Origin: Piscinibacter sp047602365
GTDB taxonomy: Bacteria; Pseudomonadota; Gammaproteobacteria; Burkholderiales; Burkholderiaceae_C
Assembly (NCBI GenBank): GCA_047602365.1
Contig: JASGHM010000002.1
Coordinates: 930,001-994,000 of the forward strand
DNA length: 64,000 bases
Reading direction: 5' to 3'
Position numbers and translations under genes: made by a program. The notes below the pieces were generated by a model. It was not told the origin of the DNA. It did no database searches and saw only the letters and a program-made list of their open reading frames with translations. Below are positions 15,372-24,427 of the stretch, one piece after another (the first letter of the stretch is position 1; the number at the start of each line of letters is the position of its first letter).

Positions 15372-16496
15372 ATGGGCGAAAAGATCATCCCGCTGGCCGA
15401 CCACCGCTACGCCGCCAGCGTGCCACGCATCCCGGAGCGTTTCAGCGCGCCGTCCGGGCTGGTCGGCGACCGGCTGGGCCGGCCGCTGCGCGACCTGCGC
15501 ATCTCGGTGACCGACCGCTGCAACTTCCGCTGCAGCTACTGCATGCCCAAGGAAGTGTTCGACAAGCAATACGCTTTCCTGCCGCATTCCTCGTTGCTCA
15601 GCTTCGAGGAGATCACGCGCACCGCGCGCCTGTTCATCGCCCACGGCGTGCACAAGCTGCGCCTGACCGGCGGCGAGCCGCTGCTGCGCAAGAACCTCGA
15701 GAACCTGATCGTGATGCTGGCGGCGCTGCGCACGCCCGACGGCGAGCCGCTGGACCTGACGCTGACCACCAACGGCTCGCTGCTGGCGCGCAAGGCGCAG
15801 TCCCTCAAGGATGCCGGCCTGCAGCGTGTCACCGTCAGCCTCGACGCGCTGGACGACACCATCTTCCGCCGCATGAACGACGTCGATTTCCCGGTCGCCG
15901 ACGTGCTCGCAGGCATCGGCGAGGCACGGCGCGTGGGGCTGGGGCCGATCAAGGTCAACATGGTCGTCAAGCGCGGCACCAACGACCATCAGATCGTGCC
16001 GATGGCGCGCTTCTTCCGCGAGAACTTCGGCGGCCAGATCGTGCTGCGCTTCATCGAGTACATGGACGTCGGCGCCACCAACGGCTGGCGCATGGACGAG
16101 GTGCTGCCCTCGGCCGCGGTGGTCGAGCGCATCTCGCAGGTGTTCCCGCTCGAGCCGCTGGATGCCAGCGCCGCCGGCGAGACCGCGCAGCGCTGGCGCT
16201 ATGCCGACGGCGGCGGCGAGATCGGCGTGATCTCCAGCGTCACCCAGGCCTTCTGCCACGACTGCAACCGCGCGCGGCTGTCCACCGAGGGCAAGCTGTT
16301 CACCTGCCTGTTCGCCAGCCAGGGCCACGACCTGCGCGCGCTGCTGCGCGGCGACTATGACGACGCGCAGATCGGTGCCGCCATCGGCGCGATCTGGTCG
16401 GGCCGCGACGACCGCTACTCCGAGCTTCGCAGTGCATTGCAGGCCGACAGCGGCAGCGGGCAGCGGCGGGTGGAGATGCACTACATCGGCGGGTGA
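15372..16496 (+). CDS. moaA: GTP 3',8-cyclase MoaA
   Basis: MoaA is a radical SAM enzyme that, with MoaC, turns GTP into cyclic pyranopterin monophosphate, the first step of molybdenum cofactor synthesis. The 374-residue protein has the N-terminal cluster motif DRCNFRCSYCMP, the SAM-binding TGGEPLLR, the C-terminal second-cluster cysteines in FCHDCNRARLSTEGKLFTCLF (Cys-x2-Cys-x13-Cys), and the catalytic C-terminal Gly-Gly. I chose the ATG at 15372 (MGEKIIPL), not the earlier GTG at 15342. moaC is not in the window. mobA follows after four bases. Confidence 0.97.
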   Translation: MGEKIIPLADHRYAASVPRIPERFSAPSGLVGDRLGRPLRDLRISVTDRCNFRCSYCMPKEVFDKQYAFLPHSSLLSFEEITRTARLFIAHGVHKLRLTGGEPLLRKNLENLIVMLAALRTPDGEPLDLTLTTNGSLLARKAQSLKDAGLQRVTVSLDALDDTIFRRMNDVDFPVADVLAGIGEARRVGLGPIKVNMVVKRGTNDHQIVPMARFFRENFGGQIVLRFIEYMDVGATNGWRMDEVLPSAAVVERISQVFPLEPLDASAAGETAQRWRYADGGGEIGVISSVTQAFCHDCNRARLSTEGKLFTCLFASQGHDLRALLRGDYDDAQIGAAIGAIWSGRDDRYSELRSALQADSGSGQRRVEMHYIGG

Positions 16497-16500
16497 GACG

Positions 16501-17097
16501 GTGACGATTTCCCCGCAGGACATCACCGGCCTGATCCTCGCCGGCGGCCGTGGCAGCCGCATGGGTGGCGTCGACAAGGGGCTGCAGAACCACCTGGGGC
16601 TGCCGCTGGCCATGCATGCGCTGCTGCGCCTCGGGCCGCAGGTCGGCGCGCTGATGATCAACGCCAATCGCAACCTCGGCGCCTACGAGGCCATGGGCGC
16701 GCCGGTCTGGCCCGATGCCCTGCCCGACTACCCCGGCCCGCTGGCCGGCTTCCTCGCCGGGCTGGAGCACTGCGAGACACCCTACCTGGTCACCGTGCCC
16801 TGCGACACACCCGGCTTCCCGCTCGACCTGGTCGAGCGCCTGGCGGCCGCGCTGGAGGCTGCCGACGCCGAGATCGTGATGGCCGCCACCGAGGAGAACG
16901 GCGAGCGCCAGGTGCAGCCGGTGTTCTGCCTGATGAAGACCACGCTGATGGAAAGCCTGGTGCAGTTCACCCAGTCCGGCCAGCGCAAGATCGACCGCTG
17001 GACGGCGCAGCACCGCTGCGTCGAGGTGCTGTTCGACGACCCCGACGCCTTCTTCAACGCCAACACGCTGGCCGAGCTGCAGCGATTGCAGGGCTGA
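16501..17097 (+). CDS. mobA: Molybdenum cofactor guanylyltransferase MobA
   Basis: MobA transfers GMP from GTP to Mo-molybdopterin to make the guanine dinucleotide cofactor used by DMSO-reductase-type enzymes. The 198-residue protein shows the nucleotidyltransferase motif LILAGGRGSRMGGVDKGL near the start, the NANRN loop, and YPGPLAGFLAGL, TVPCDTPGFP further on. It starts with GTG at 16501, four bases after the moaA stop; homologues begin at this point and the earlier in-frame ATG lies deep in moaA. Together with mobB at 3126-3731 the window encodes both guanylation partners. Confidence 0.95.
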   Translation: MTISPQDITGLILAGGRGSRMGGVDKGLQNHLGLPLAMHALLRLGPQVGALMINANRNLGAYEAMGAPVWPDALPDYPGPLAGFLAGLEHCETPYLVTVPCDTPGFPLDLVERLAAALEAADAEIVMAATEENGERQVQPVFCLMKTTLMESLVQFTQSGQRKIDRWTAQHRCVEVLFDDPDAFFNANTLAELQRLQG

Positions 17098-17128
17098 GCC
17101 GCCTCGCCCGCGGCTACCATCCGCGCCC

Positions 17129-18415
17129 ATGAGCCCGACGAATCCCACACTGGCCGAGATCGCCTCCTGCGTCAGCGGCTACGACCCCAACGCGCTGCCG
17201 GTGGCGCAGGCGCAGGAGTTCATCGCCCGGCTGGTGCCGCGCGTGCAGGCGGTCGAGATGCTGGCCTTGCGCACCTCGCTGGGCCGTGTGCTGGCCCGCG
17301 ACATCGTCTCGCCGATCAACGTGCCGGCACACGACAACTCGGCCATGGACGGCTACGCGCTGCGCGGCAGCGACCTGGCCGCCGACGGCGACACGCGGCT
17401 CGTGGTCACCGGAACGGGATTCGCCGGCGTGCAGTTCACCGGCACCGTGGCGCCCGGCCAATGTGTCCGCATCATGACCGGCGCCGTGATGCCCGCCGGC
17501 CTGGACACCGTGGTGCCGCAGGAGTTCACCAAGACCGACGGCGAGCGTGTGATCGTGCCGGCCGGCGTCGTGCGCACCGGCGACAACCGCCGCCTGGCGG
17601 GTGAAGACCTGGCCCGGGGCGAAGCGGCGCTGAAGGCCGGCCGTGTATTGCGCCCGGCGGATCTCGGCATGCTGGCCTCGCTCGGCCAGGCCGAGGTGCC
17701 GGTGCTGCGCCGGCTGCGCGTGGCCTTCTTCTCCACCGGCGACGAACTGCGCTCGATCGGCGAGCCGCTGGACGAGGGCTGCGTCTACGACAGCAACCGC
17801 TACACGCTGTGGGGCATGCTGCAGCGCCTGGGTGTCGACCTGATCGACATGGGCGTGGTGCGCGACGACCCGGCGGCGCTGGAAGTCGCCTTCCGCCACG
17901 CGGCCGAGAACGCCGACGCGGTGATCACCTCCGGCGGTGTCAGCGTCGGCGAGGCCGACCACACCAAGCAGGTGATGAAGGCGATCGGCGACGTGCTGTT
18001 CTGGAAGATCGCGATGCGGCCGGGCCGGCCGATGGCCATCGGGCGCATTGCCAGCAAGGGCCACGACGCCATCCTGTTCGGCCTGCCCGGCAACCCAGTG
18101 GCGGTGATGGTGACCTTCTACGCCTTCGTGCGCGACGCGCTGCTGGCGATGAGCGGCGCGGCGCCGCAGGCCCTGCCGATGCTGCGTGCCGCCAGCACCC
18201 AGCCGATCCGCAAGAAGGCCGGGCGCACCGAGTACCAGCGCGGCATCGTCTCGCGCACCGACTCCGGCTGGCAGGTCGAGATCACCGGCTCGCAAGGCTC
18301 GGGCATCCTGCGCAGCATGAGCGTGGCCAACGGGCTGGTCGTGCTGGGCCATGAGCAGGGCAACGTGGCGGCCGGCGAGCTGGTCGACGTGCTGCCCTTC
18401 GACGGCCTGGTCTGA
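17129..18415 (+). CDS. moeA: Molybdopterin molybdenumtransferase MoeA (copy 2)
   Basis: This second MoeA has 428 residues and the full set of motifs: HDNSAMDGYALRG near 73, RIMTGAVMPAGLDTVVPQEF near 115, STGDELRSIG near 203, YDSNRY, GVVRDD, and GGVSVGEADHTKQVM near 270. It keeps the RDD triplet of E. coli MoeA that copy 1 lacks, so it is the better candidate for the housekeeping enzyme. It lies 31 bases after mobA and eight bases before panB on the plus strand. Two MoeA copies are sometimes linked to different metals or cofactor forms; nothing here shows which. Confidence 0.94.
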   Translation: MSPTNPTLAEIASCVSGYDPNALPVAQAQEFIARLVPRVQAVEMLALRTSLGRVLARDIVSPINVPAHDNSAMDGYALRGSDLAADGDTRLVVTGTGFAGVQFTGTVAPGQCVRIMTGAVMPAGLDTVVPQEFTKTDGERVIVPAGVVRTGDNRRLAGEDLARGEAALKAGRVLRPADLGMLASLGQAEVPVLRRLRVAFFSTGDELRSIGEPLDEGCVYDSNRYTLWGMLQRLGVDLIDMGVVRDDPAALEVAFRHAAENADAVITSGGVSVGEADHTKQVMKAIGDVLFWKIAMRPGRPMAIGRIASKGHDAILFGLPGNPVAVMVTFYAFVRDALLAMSGAAPQALPMLRAASTQPIRKKAGRTEYQRGIVSRTDSGWQVEITGSQGSGILRSMSVANGLVVLGHEQGNVAAGELVDVLPFDGLV

Positions 18416-18423
18416 GGACGACG

Positions 18424-19271
18424 ATGTACCCCACGCCTTCCCCGAGCGCGGGCGACGCGCCGCGCAAGCCGATGACGCTGCACCGTCTGGCCGCGATGCA
18501 CGCGGCCGGCGAGAAGATCGCCATGCTGACCTGCTACGACGCCAGCTTCGCGCGCCTGCTCGACGATGCCGGCGTCGACGTGCTGCTGATCGGCGACTCG
18601 CTGGGCATGACGCTGCAGGGCCGTGACAGCACGCTGCCGGTCACGCTGGACGACATGGCCTACCACGTGCAGTGCGTCGCACGCGGCAACCGCACAGCGC
18701 ATGGATCGTCGGCGACCTGCCCTTCGCGAGCTACCACACGGGCACGGAGCAGGCGCTGCTCAGCGCGGCAGCGCTGATGCGCTCCGGCGCCCACATGGTC
18801 AAGCTCGAAGGCGGCGGCTGGACGGTGCCGGTGGTGCGCCACCTGGTCGAACGCGGCATCCCCGTCTGCGCGCACCTCGGGCTCACGCCGCAGTCGGTGC
18901 ACGCGCTGGGCGGCTACCGCATCCAGGGCCGCGACGAAGACGGCGCCGAACGCCTGCTGCGCGAGGCCCACGAGCTGGCGGACGCGGGTGCTGCCATGCT
19001 CGTCGTCGAGCTGATCCCGAGCGAGCTCGGCAAGCGCCTGAGCGACAGCCTGGCCATCCCGGTGATCGGCATCGGCGCCGGCCCCGGCTGCAGCGGCCAG
19101 GTGCTGGTGCTGCACGACATGCTGGGCGTGACGCGCGGCCGGCTGCCGCGCTTCGTGCGCAACTTCATGGCCCCGGCCGGCGCCGTCGACAGCATCGAGG
19201 CGGCGGTCCGCGCCTACGTCGCTGCCGTCAAGGACGGCAGCTTCCCCGACCCCGCCGTGCACGGCTACTGA
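18424..19271 (+). CDS. panB: Ketopantoate hydroxymethyltransferase PanB, frame broken near 18695
   Basis: PanB adds a hydroxymethyl group from methylene-tetrahydrofolate to 2-oxoisovalerate, the first step of pantothenate synthesis. The first frame gives TCYDASFARLLDDAGVD and LLIGDSLGMTLQGRDST up to about residue 90; the second resumes with AWIVGDLPFASYHTGTEQAL and ends normally at 19271. One missing base or two extra bases at 18694-18696 (CGCACAGCGC) explains the break. Restored length is about 282 residues, normal for PanB. Metal-binding Asp in IGDSLGM and the catalytic Glu in VELIPSELG are present. panC follows 11 bases later. Confidence 0.88.
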
Positions 19272-19282
19272 TCCCGACCACC

Positions 19283-20104
19283 ATGCAGATCGTCCACAGC
19301 ATCGCCCAGCTGCGCGCCGCGCTGGCCGGCCAGGCCCACACCGCCTTCGTGCCCACCATGGGCAACCTGCACGACGGCCACCTCTCGCTGATCAAGCTCG
19401 CCCGCGCGCGCGGCGGGCCGGTGGTGGCGAGCATCTTCGTCAACCGCCTGCAGTTCGCGCCGCACGAAGACTTCGACACCTACCCGCGCACGCTGGAGCG
19501 CGACTGCCAGCTGCTCGCGCCGGCCGGCTGCGACATCGTCTTCGCGCCCTCGGAGCGTGACCTCTACCCCGAGCCGCAGGGCTACAAGGTGCATCCGCCG
19601 GCCGAGCTGGCCGACATCCTCGAAGGCCATTTCCGCCCCGGATTCTTCACCGGCGTGTGCACCGTGGTGCTGAAGCTGTTCAACGCCGTGCAGCCGGAGG
19701 TCGCGGTTTTCGGCAAGAAGGACTACCAGCAGCTGATGGTGATCCGCCGCATGGTCGAGCAGCTGGCGCTGCCGATCACCATCGCCGGCGGCGAGACCGG
19801 CCGTGCGCCCGACGGCCTGGCGCTGTCCTCGCGCAACGGCTACCTCGACACCGCACAGCGTGCCGAAGCCGTGCAGCTCAGCGCCGCGCTGCGCCGCATC
19901 GATGCGGCCACCAGCGGCGGCGAGCGTGACCATGCGAAGCTCGAGGCCGAGGCGATGGACGGCCTTGCCGCCCGCGGCTGGAAGCCCGACTACGTGGCGA
20001 TCCGTCGCCGCCGCGACCTGGGCGCACCGAGCGCCGGCGAGCCCCTCGTGGTGCTCGCCGCCGCGAAGCTCGGCACGACGCGGCTGATCGACAACCTCGA
20101 GCTC
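19283..20104 (+). CDS. panC: Pantothenate synthetase PanC, no stop codon found
   Basis: PanC joins pantoate and beta-alanine with ATP to make pantothenate. The motifs are clear: VPTMGNLHDGHLSLI with the ATP-binding HxGH-like site near 23-37, FGKKDYQQLMVI near 143, and LALSSRNGYL near 179. The recognisable protein ends at residue 274 (TRLIDNLEL), the normal C-terminus, but no stop follows. The same frame stays open, antisense to ppsA, until 22609, and neither other plus-strand frame stops before 20343. I give the end of the conserved part. A lost stop, a local deletion or an assembly join at about 20105 are possible. Confidence 0.85.
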
Positions 20105-20182
20105 GCCGCGATGCCCTGGTGCGGCCCGGCCAGCGCCAGGCCGCCCCAGCCGCCCCCTGGGGGCTCGGCACCGGGGCCGACA
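20105..20182. other. panC-ppsA junction, GC-rich, no stop in any plus frame
   Basis: This 78-base stretch between convergent panC and ppsA carries the inverted sequence CCCCCTGGGGG near 20152-20163 within a GCCG...CGGC context, without a T-run. It may be a weak hairpin or a worn intergenic repeat of the kind common in Burkholderiales. It contains no terminator of the intrinsic type and no stop codon for panC. Confidence 0.35.
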
Positions 20183-22594
20183 TCAGCGCTTGGCCAGGCG
20201 CTGCCAGGTGTCGACCACCGTGTCGGGGTTCAGCGAGATCGACACGATGCCCTCGCGCGCCAGCCAGTCGGCGAAGTCCGGGTGGTCGCTGGGGCCCTGG
20301 CCGCAGATGCCGACATACTTGCCGACCGCGCGGCAGGCGGTGATGGCGCGCGAGATCATCGCCTTCACCGCCGGGTCGCGTTCGTCGAAGTCGCGCGCCA
20401 GCAGCTCGAGCCCGGAGTCGCGGTCCAGCCCCAGCGTGAGCTGCGTCAGGTCGTTCGAGCCGATCGACATGCCGTCGAAATGCTCGAGGAACTGCTCGGC
20501 GAGGATGGCGTTGCTCGGCACCTCGCACATCATGATCACGCGCAGGCCGTCGTTGCCACCGGCCGCGGCACGCTTGAGGCCACGCTCGGCGAGCATGCCC
20601 ACCACGCGTTCGGCCTGGCCGATGGTGCGCACGAAGGGCACCATGATCTCGACGTTGGTCAGGCCCATGTCGCTGCGCACGCGCTTGAGCGCCTCGCACT
20701 CCATCGCGAAGGCCTCGCCGAACTCCGGGCTGACGTAACGCGAGGCGCCGCGGAAGCCGAGCATCGGGTTCTCTTCCTCGGGTTCGTAGCGCGAGCCGCC
20801 GATCAGCTTCTTGTACTCGTTGCTCTTGAAGTCGGAAAGCCGCACGATCACCGACTTGGGCCAGAAGGCCGCGGCGATGGTCGCGATGCCCTCGGCGAGC
20901 TTGTCGACGTAGAAGGCCCGCGGGCTGGCATGGCCGCGGGCCACCGACTCGACCGCCTTCTTCAGGTCGGCGTCGACGTTCGGATAGTCGAGGATCGCCT
21001 TCGGGTGCACGCCGATGTTGTTGTTGATGATGAACTCGAGCCGCGCCAGGCCGACACCCGAGTTCGGCATCTGCGCGAAGTCGAAGGCCAGCTGCGGGTT
21101 GCCGACGTTCATCATGATCTTCACCGGGCAGTACGGCAGCTCGCCGCGCTGCACGTCGCTGACCTCGGTCTCGAGCAGGCCGTCGTAGATGTAGCCGGTG
21201 TCGCCCTCGGAGCAGGCCACCGTCACCAGCGCGCCGTCCTTCAGCGTCTCGGTCGCGTCGCCGCAACCGACCACCGCGGGGATGCCCAGCTCGCGCGCGA
21301 TGATCGCCGCGTGGCAGGTGCGGCCGCCGCGGTTGGTGACGATCGCACTGGCGCGCTTCATCACCGGCTCCCAGTTCGGGTCGGTCATGTCGGTGACCAG
21401 CACGTCGCCGCTCTGCACCTGGTCCATGTCGGCCAGGCTGTGCACGATGCGCACCGGGCCGGTGCCGATCTTCTGGCCGATCGCACGGCCCTCGGCGAGC
21501 ACGGTGCTCTTCGCGCCCTTCAGCTTGTAGCGCTGCTCGGCCTTGCCCTGCGCCTGGCTCTTCACCGTCTCCGGGCGGGCCTGCAGGATGTAGAGCTTGC
21601 CGTCGCCGCCGTCACGCCCCCACTCGATGTCCATCGGGCGCCCATAGTGCTGCTCGATGATCAAGGCGTACTTCGCCAGTTCGGTGACGTCGGCATCGGT
21701 CAGCGAGTAGCGGTTGCGCTGCTCGGGCGCGGTATCCACCGTGCGCACCAGCTTGCCGCTGCTGGCCTTCTCCTCGGCCGAGGCGAACTCCATCTTGATC
21801 AGCTTGGAGCCGAGGTTGCGGCGGATGATCGGCAGCTTGCCGGCCTTCAGCGCCGGCTTGTGCACGTAGAACTCGTCGGGGTTCACCGCGCCCTGCACCA
21901 CCGTCTCGCCCAGGCCGTAGCTGGAGGTGATGAAGACCACGTCCTCGAAGCCGCTCTCGGTGTCGATGGTGAACATCACGCCGGCGGCGCCGAGGTCGGA
22001 GCGCACCATGCGCTGCACGCCGGCCGACAGCGCAACGTCGCCATGGGCGAAGCCCTTGTGCACGCGGTAGCTGATCGCCCGGTCGTTGTAGAGGCTGGCG
22101 AACACCTCCTTCATCTTCGCCAGCACCTCGGTGATGCCGACGACGTTGAGGAAGGTCTCCTGCTGGCCGGCGAAGGACGCATCGGGCAGGTCTTCGGCGG
22201 TGGCCGACGAGCGCACCGCGAACGAGGCCCCGGGGTTGCCCTCGGTCAGCTTGCTGAACTCGGCGCGGATCGCAGCCTCCAGCGCCGGCGGGAACGGCGT
22301 AGCCTCGATCCAGTGACGGATCTGCGCGCCGGCCTCGGCCAGCGCGCGCACGTCGTCGGTGTTCAGCGTGGCCAGGCGGTCGGCGATGCGCTGCGCCAGC
22401 CCTTCATGCTGCAGGAACTCGCGGAAGGCATGGGCCGTGGTCGCAAAACCGCCGGGCACCCGCACGCCCGAGGCGGCCAGTTGACTGATCATTTCGCCGA
22501 GCGAGGCGTTCTTGCCGCCCACCGACTCGACGTCGGTCATCCTCAGCTGTTCGAACGGGACGACCAGGGCGGCCGCCAGTGCAGGGTTGGACAT
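20183..22594 (-). CDS. ppsA: Phosphoenolpyruvate synthase
   Basis: PpsA converts pyruvate, ATP and water to phosphoenolpyruvate, AMP and phosphate, the entry to gluconeogenesis from C3 acids. The 803-residue enzyme has the N-terminal ATP-grasp domain (DVESVGGKNASLGEM), the swivelling phosphohistidine domain with His428 in NRGGRTCHAAIIARELG, and the C-terminal PEP-binding barrel ending in GICGQGPSDHPDFADWL with the active-site cysteine. I chose the ATG at 22594 with GGAG seven bases upstream. It is divergent from ppsR, its regulator, across a 228-base region. This fits use of propionate or other organic acids. Confidence 0.97.
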   Translation of the reverse strand: MSNPALAAALVVPFEQLRMTDVESVGGKNASLGEMISQLAASGVRVPGGFATTAHAFREFLQHEGLAQRIADRLATLNTDDVRALAEAGAQIRHWIEATPFPPALEAAIRAEFSKLTEGNPGASFAVRSSATAEDLPDASFAGQQETFLNVVGITEVLAKMKEVFASLYNDRAISYRVHKGFAHGDVALSAGVQRMVRSDLGAAGVMFTIDTESGFEDVVFITSSYGLGETVVQGAVNPDEFYVHKPALKAGKLPIIRRNLGSKLIKMEFASAEEKASSGKLVRTVDTAPEQRNRYSLTDADVTELAKYALIIEQHYGRPMDIEWGRDGGDGKLYILQARPETVKSQAQGKAEQRYKLKGAKSTVLAEGRAIGQKIGTGPVRIVHSLADMDQVQSGDVLVTDMTDPNWEPVMKRASAIVTNRGGRTCHAAIIARELGIPAVVGCGDATETLKDGALVTVACSEGDTGYIYDGLLETEVSDVQRGELPYCPVKIMMNVGNPQLAFDFAQMPNSGVGLARLEFIINNNIGVHPKAILDYPNVDADLKKAVESVARGHASPRAFYVDKLAEGIATIAAAFWPKSVIVRLSDFKSNEYKKLIGGSRYEPEEENPMLGFRGASRYVSPEFGEAFAMECEALKRVRSDMGLTNVEIMVPFVRTIGQAERVVGMLAERGLKRAAAGGNDGLRVIMMCEVPSNAILAEQFLEHFDGMSIGSNDLTQLTLGLDRDSGLELLARDFDERDPAVKAMISRAITACRAVGKYVGICGQGPSDHPDFADWLAREGIVSISLNPDTVVDTWQRLAKR

Positions 22595-22762
22595 GGGAAA
22601 ACTCCGTGATGTTGAGAAACCGGCGTTTCCCACCCCCTGCTGCGGCGGCCCGAGCCAGGCTCCAGGGCGGCGGCAGGCCCGGACGCAGGCACGCCGCACT
22701 GTTCGAGTGCTTGTCGGCGGCGGGCGGCGTTCATCGGGCGGCGTGGTGGAAGTCTGGCCGCG

Positions 22763-22785
22763 ATTGTATGGTTTGTCCCTATCAT
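22763..22785. promoter_or_regulatory. Divergent ppsA / ppsR promoter elements
   Basis: The 228-base gap 22595-22822 holds a minus-strand -10 TACAAT (22768-22763) facing ppsA and a plus-strand -10-like TATCAT (22780-22785) facing ppsR. They lie almost back to back, so the two promoters may compete. Neither has a clear -35 box. The ppsA leader would be about 160 bases. The rest of the gap shows nothing else I can support. Confidence 0.45.
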
Positions 22786-22822
22786 CCGGTCGTCACCCCC
22801 CACGCCCGAAGGCCGCGAGCCC

Positions 22823-23641
22823 ATGCCCAACCGCACCGTCTTCTTCGTCTCCGACGGCACCGGCATCACCGCCGAGACCTTCGGCAACTCGATCCTGGCG
22901 CAGTTCCCCGGCAAGCCGCGCCACGTGCGCCGCCCGTTCATCGACACGCCGGACAAGGCCCACCAGGTGGTGCGCGAGGTCAACCACAGCGCCGACGCCG
23001 AGGGCCGCCGGCCGGTCGTCTTCATCACGCTGGTGAACACCGAGATCCTGGAGATCCTCAAGCAGTCGCGCGGGCTGGTGCTGGACATGTTCAACACCTT
23101 CATCGAGCCGCTGGAGGCCGAGTTCGGCGTCAAGTCCAACCACCGCATCGGGCGCTTCTCCGACGTCTCGAAGAGCCAGGAGTACACCGACCGCATCGAG
23201 GCGATCAACTTCTCGCTGGCCCACGACGACGGCCAGTCGGCCAAGAACCTGGCCGAGGCCGACGTGATCCTGGTCGGCGTCAGCCGCAGCGGCAAGACGC
23301 CGACCTCGCTGTACCTGGCGATGCAGCACGGCATCAAGGCGGCCAACTATCCGCTGATCCCCGAGGACTTCGATCGCGGCCAGATCCCGTCGACGCTGGC
23401 ACCGTTCAAGAAGAAGTGCTTCGGCCTGACCATCGACCCCGACCGGCTCAGCCAGATCCGCAACGAACGCCGCCCGGGCAGCAAGTACGCCGCGATCGAG
23501 AACTGCCGCGCCGAGGTGCGCGAGGCCGAGGCGATGATGCGCCGCGAGGGCATCGCCTGGCTGTCGTCGACGCACAAGTCGATCGAGGAGATCGCGACGA
23601 CGATCCTGCGCGACCTGCGGCCGGACCGGCTGATGTACTGA
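22823..23641 (+). CDS. ppsR: PEP synthase regulatory protein PpsR (DUF299 kinase/phosphorylase)
   Basis: PpsR is a bifunctional ADP-dependent kinase and phosphate-dependent phosphorylase that switches PpsA off and on by modifying a threonine next to its catalytic histidine. The 272-residue protein opens with RTVFFVSDGTGITAETFG and carries the nucleotide loop GVSRSGKTPTSLYLA near 153-167. The RTCH sequence around PpsA His428 contains the expected threonine target. Its divergent placement next to ppsA matches the usual pairing. Confidence 0.96.
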   Translation: MPNRTVFFVSDGTGITAETFGNSILAQFPGKPRHVRRPFIDTPDKAHQVVREVNHSADAEGRRPVVFITLVNTEILEILKQSRGLVLDMFNTFIEPLEAEFGVKSNHRIGRFSDVSKSQEYTDRIEAINFSLAHDDGQSAKNLAEADVILVGVSRSGKTPTSLYLAMQHGIKAANYPLIPEDFDRGQIPSTLAPFKKKCFGLTIDPDRLSQIRNERRPGSKYAAIENCRAEVREAEAMMRREGIAWLSSTHKSIEEIATTILRDLRPDRLMY

Positions 23642-23647
23642 ACGCGT

Positions 23648-24424
23648 TCAGGCGCTGCGTTGCCGGGCCGATTCGTAGAGGCACACGGCCGCTGCCGCGG
23701 CGACGTTGAGCGACTCCTCGCCGCCGGGCTGCGGGATGCGCAGTTCCAGCGCGCAGCGAGCCGCGAGCGCGGCCGCCACGCCCTGCCCTTCGTGGCCCAT
23801 CACCCAGGCACAGGGCCAGGGCAGGTCGACCTCGTGCAGCGCCCGACTGGCGTGCGAGCTGGTGCCCAGCAGCGGCACGCGCAGGGTGGCCAGCATGTCG
23901 GCGTCGGCACCCTCGACCAGGCGCAGCGCGAAATGTGCACCCATGCCGGCGCGCAGCACCTTGGGCGACCACAGCGCGGTCGTGCCCTTCAGCGCCACCA
24001 CCTGCGCGAAGCCGAAGGCCGAGGCGCTGCGCAGGATCGCGCCGACGTTGCCGGCATCCTGCAGGCGGTCGAGCACGACGGTGGCGGCATCGGGCGTCAG
24101 CGCCGGCGCGGTGGGCGTGGCGACGACGAAGCCGATCGCCGGCGGCGATTCCAGCGTCGACAGGCCCGCCATCAACTCGGCCGGCACCACGGCCACCGCG
24201 GCGGCATGGGCCGCCAGCTCGCGCAGCGCGGGACGCGACCAGCCCTCGCTGCTGACCACCGCCTGCAAGGCACGCCCGCCGCGCTGCACGAAGGCGGCGC
24301 AGAGGTGGTCCCCCTCCAGCCACACTTCGCCGAGCTTGCGGTAGGCGCCCGGATCGGCCACCAGCTTGCGCAGGCGCACCAGCAGCGGGTTGTCCTTCGA
24401 ACTGATCGTGCGCGGCTCGGCCAT
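23648..24424 (-). CDS. TrmH/SpoU-family RNA 2'-O-methyltransferase
   Basis: The 258-residue protein has a small N-terminal substrate-binding domain and a C-terminal SPOUT methyltransferase domain with the three family motifs: RLQDAGNVGAILRSASAFG (motif 1), WVMGHEGQGV (motif 2) and IPQPGGEESLNVAAAAAVCLYE (motif 3, the SAM-binding knot). It should methylate the 2'-OH of a ribose in rRNA or tRNA. The exact target cannot be read from sequence; RlmB- or TsnR-like enzymes are the nearest ideas. It starts three bases after the rnhB stop and closes the lipid A operon; it converges on ppsR with a gap of six bases. Confidence 0.9.
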   Translation of the reverse strand: MAEPRTISSKDNPLLVRLRKLVADPGAYRKLGEVWLEGDHLCAAFVQRGGRALQAVVSSEGWSRPALRELAAHAAAVAVVPAELMAGLSTLESPPAIGFVVATPTAPALTPDAATVVLDRLQDAGNVGAILRSASAFGFAQVVALKGTTALWSPKVLRAGMGAHFALRLVEGADADMLATLRVPLLGTSSHASRALHEVDLPWPCAWVMGHEGQGVAAALAARCALELRIPQPGGEESLNVAAAAAVCLYESARQRSA

Positions 24425-24427
24425 GCT

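Noticed and set aside
18623..22609. A 1328-codon plus-strand frame across panC and antisense to ppsA
   Set aside because: Only the PanC part resembles a protein; the rest is antisense to the intact ppsA and has no recognisable domain.
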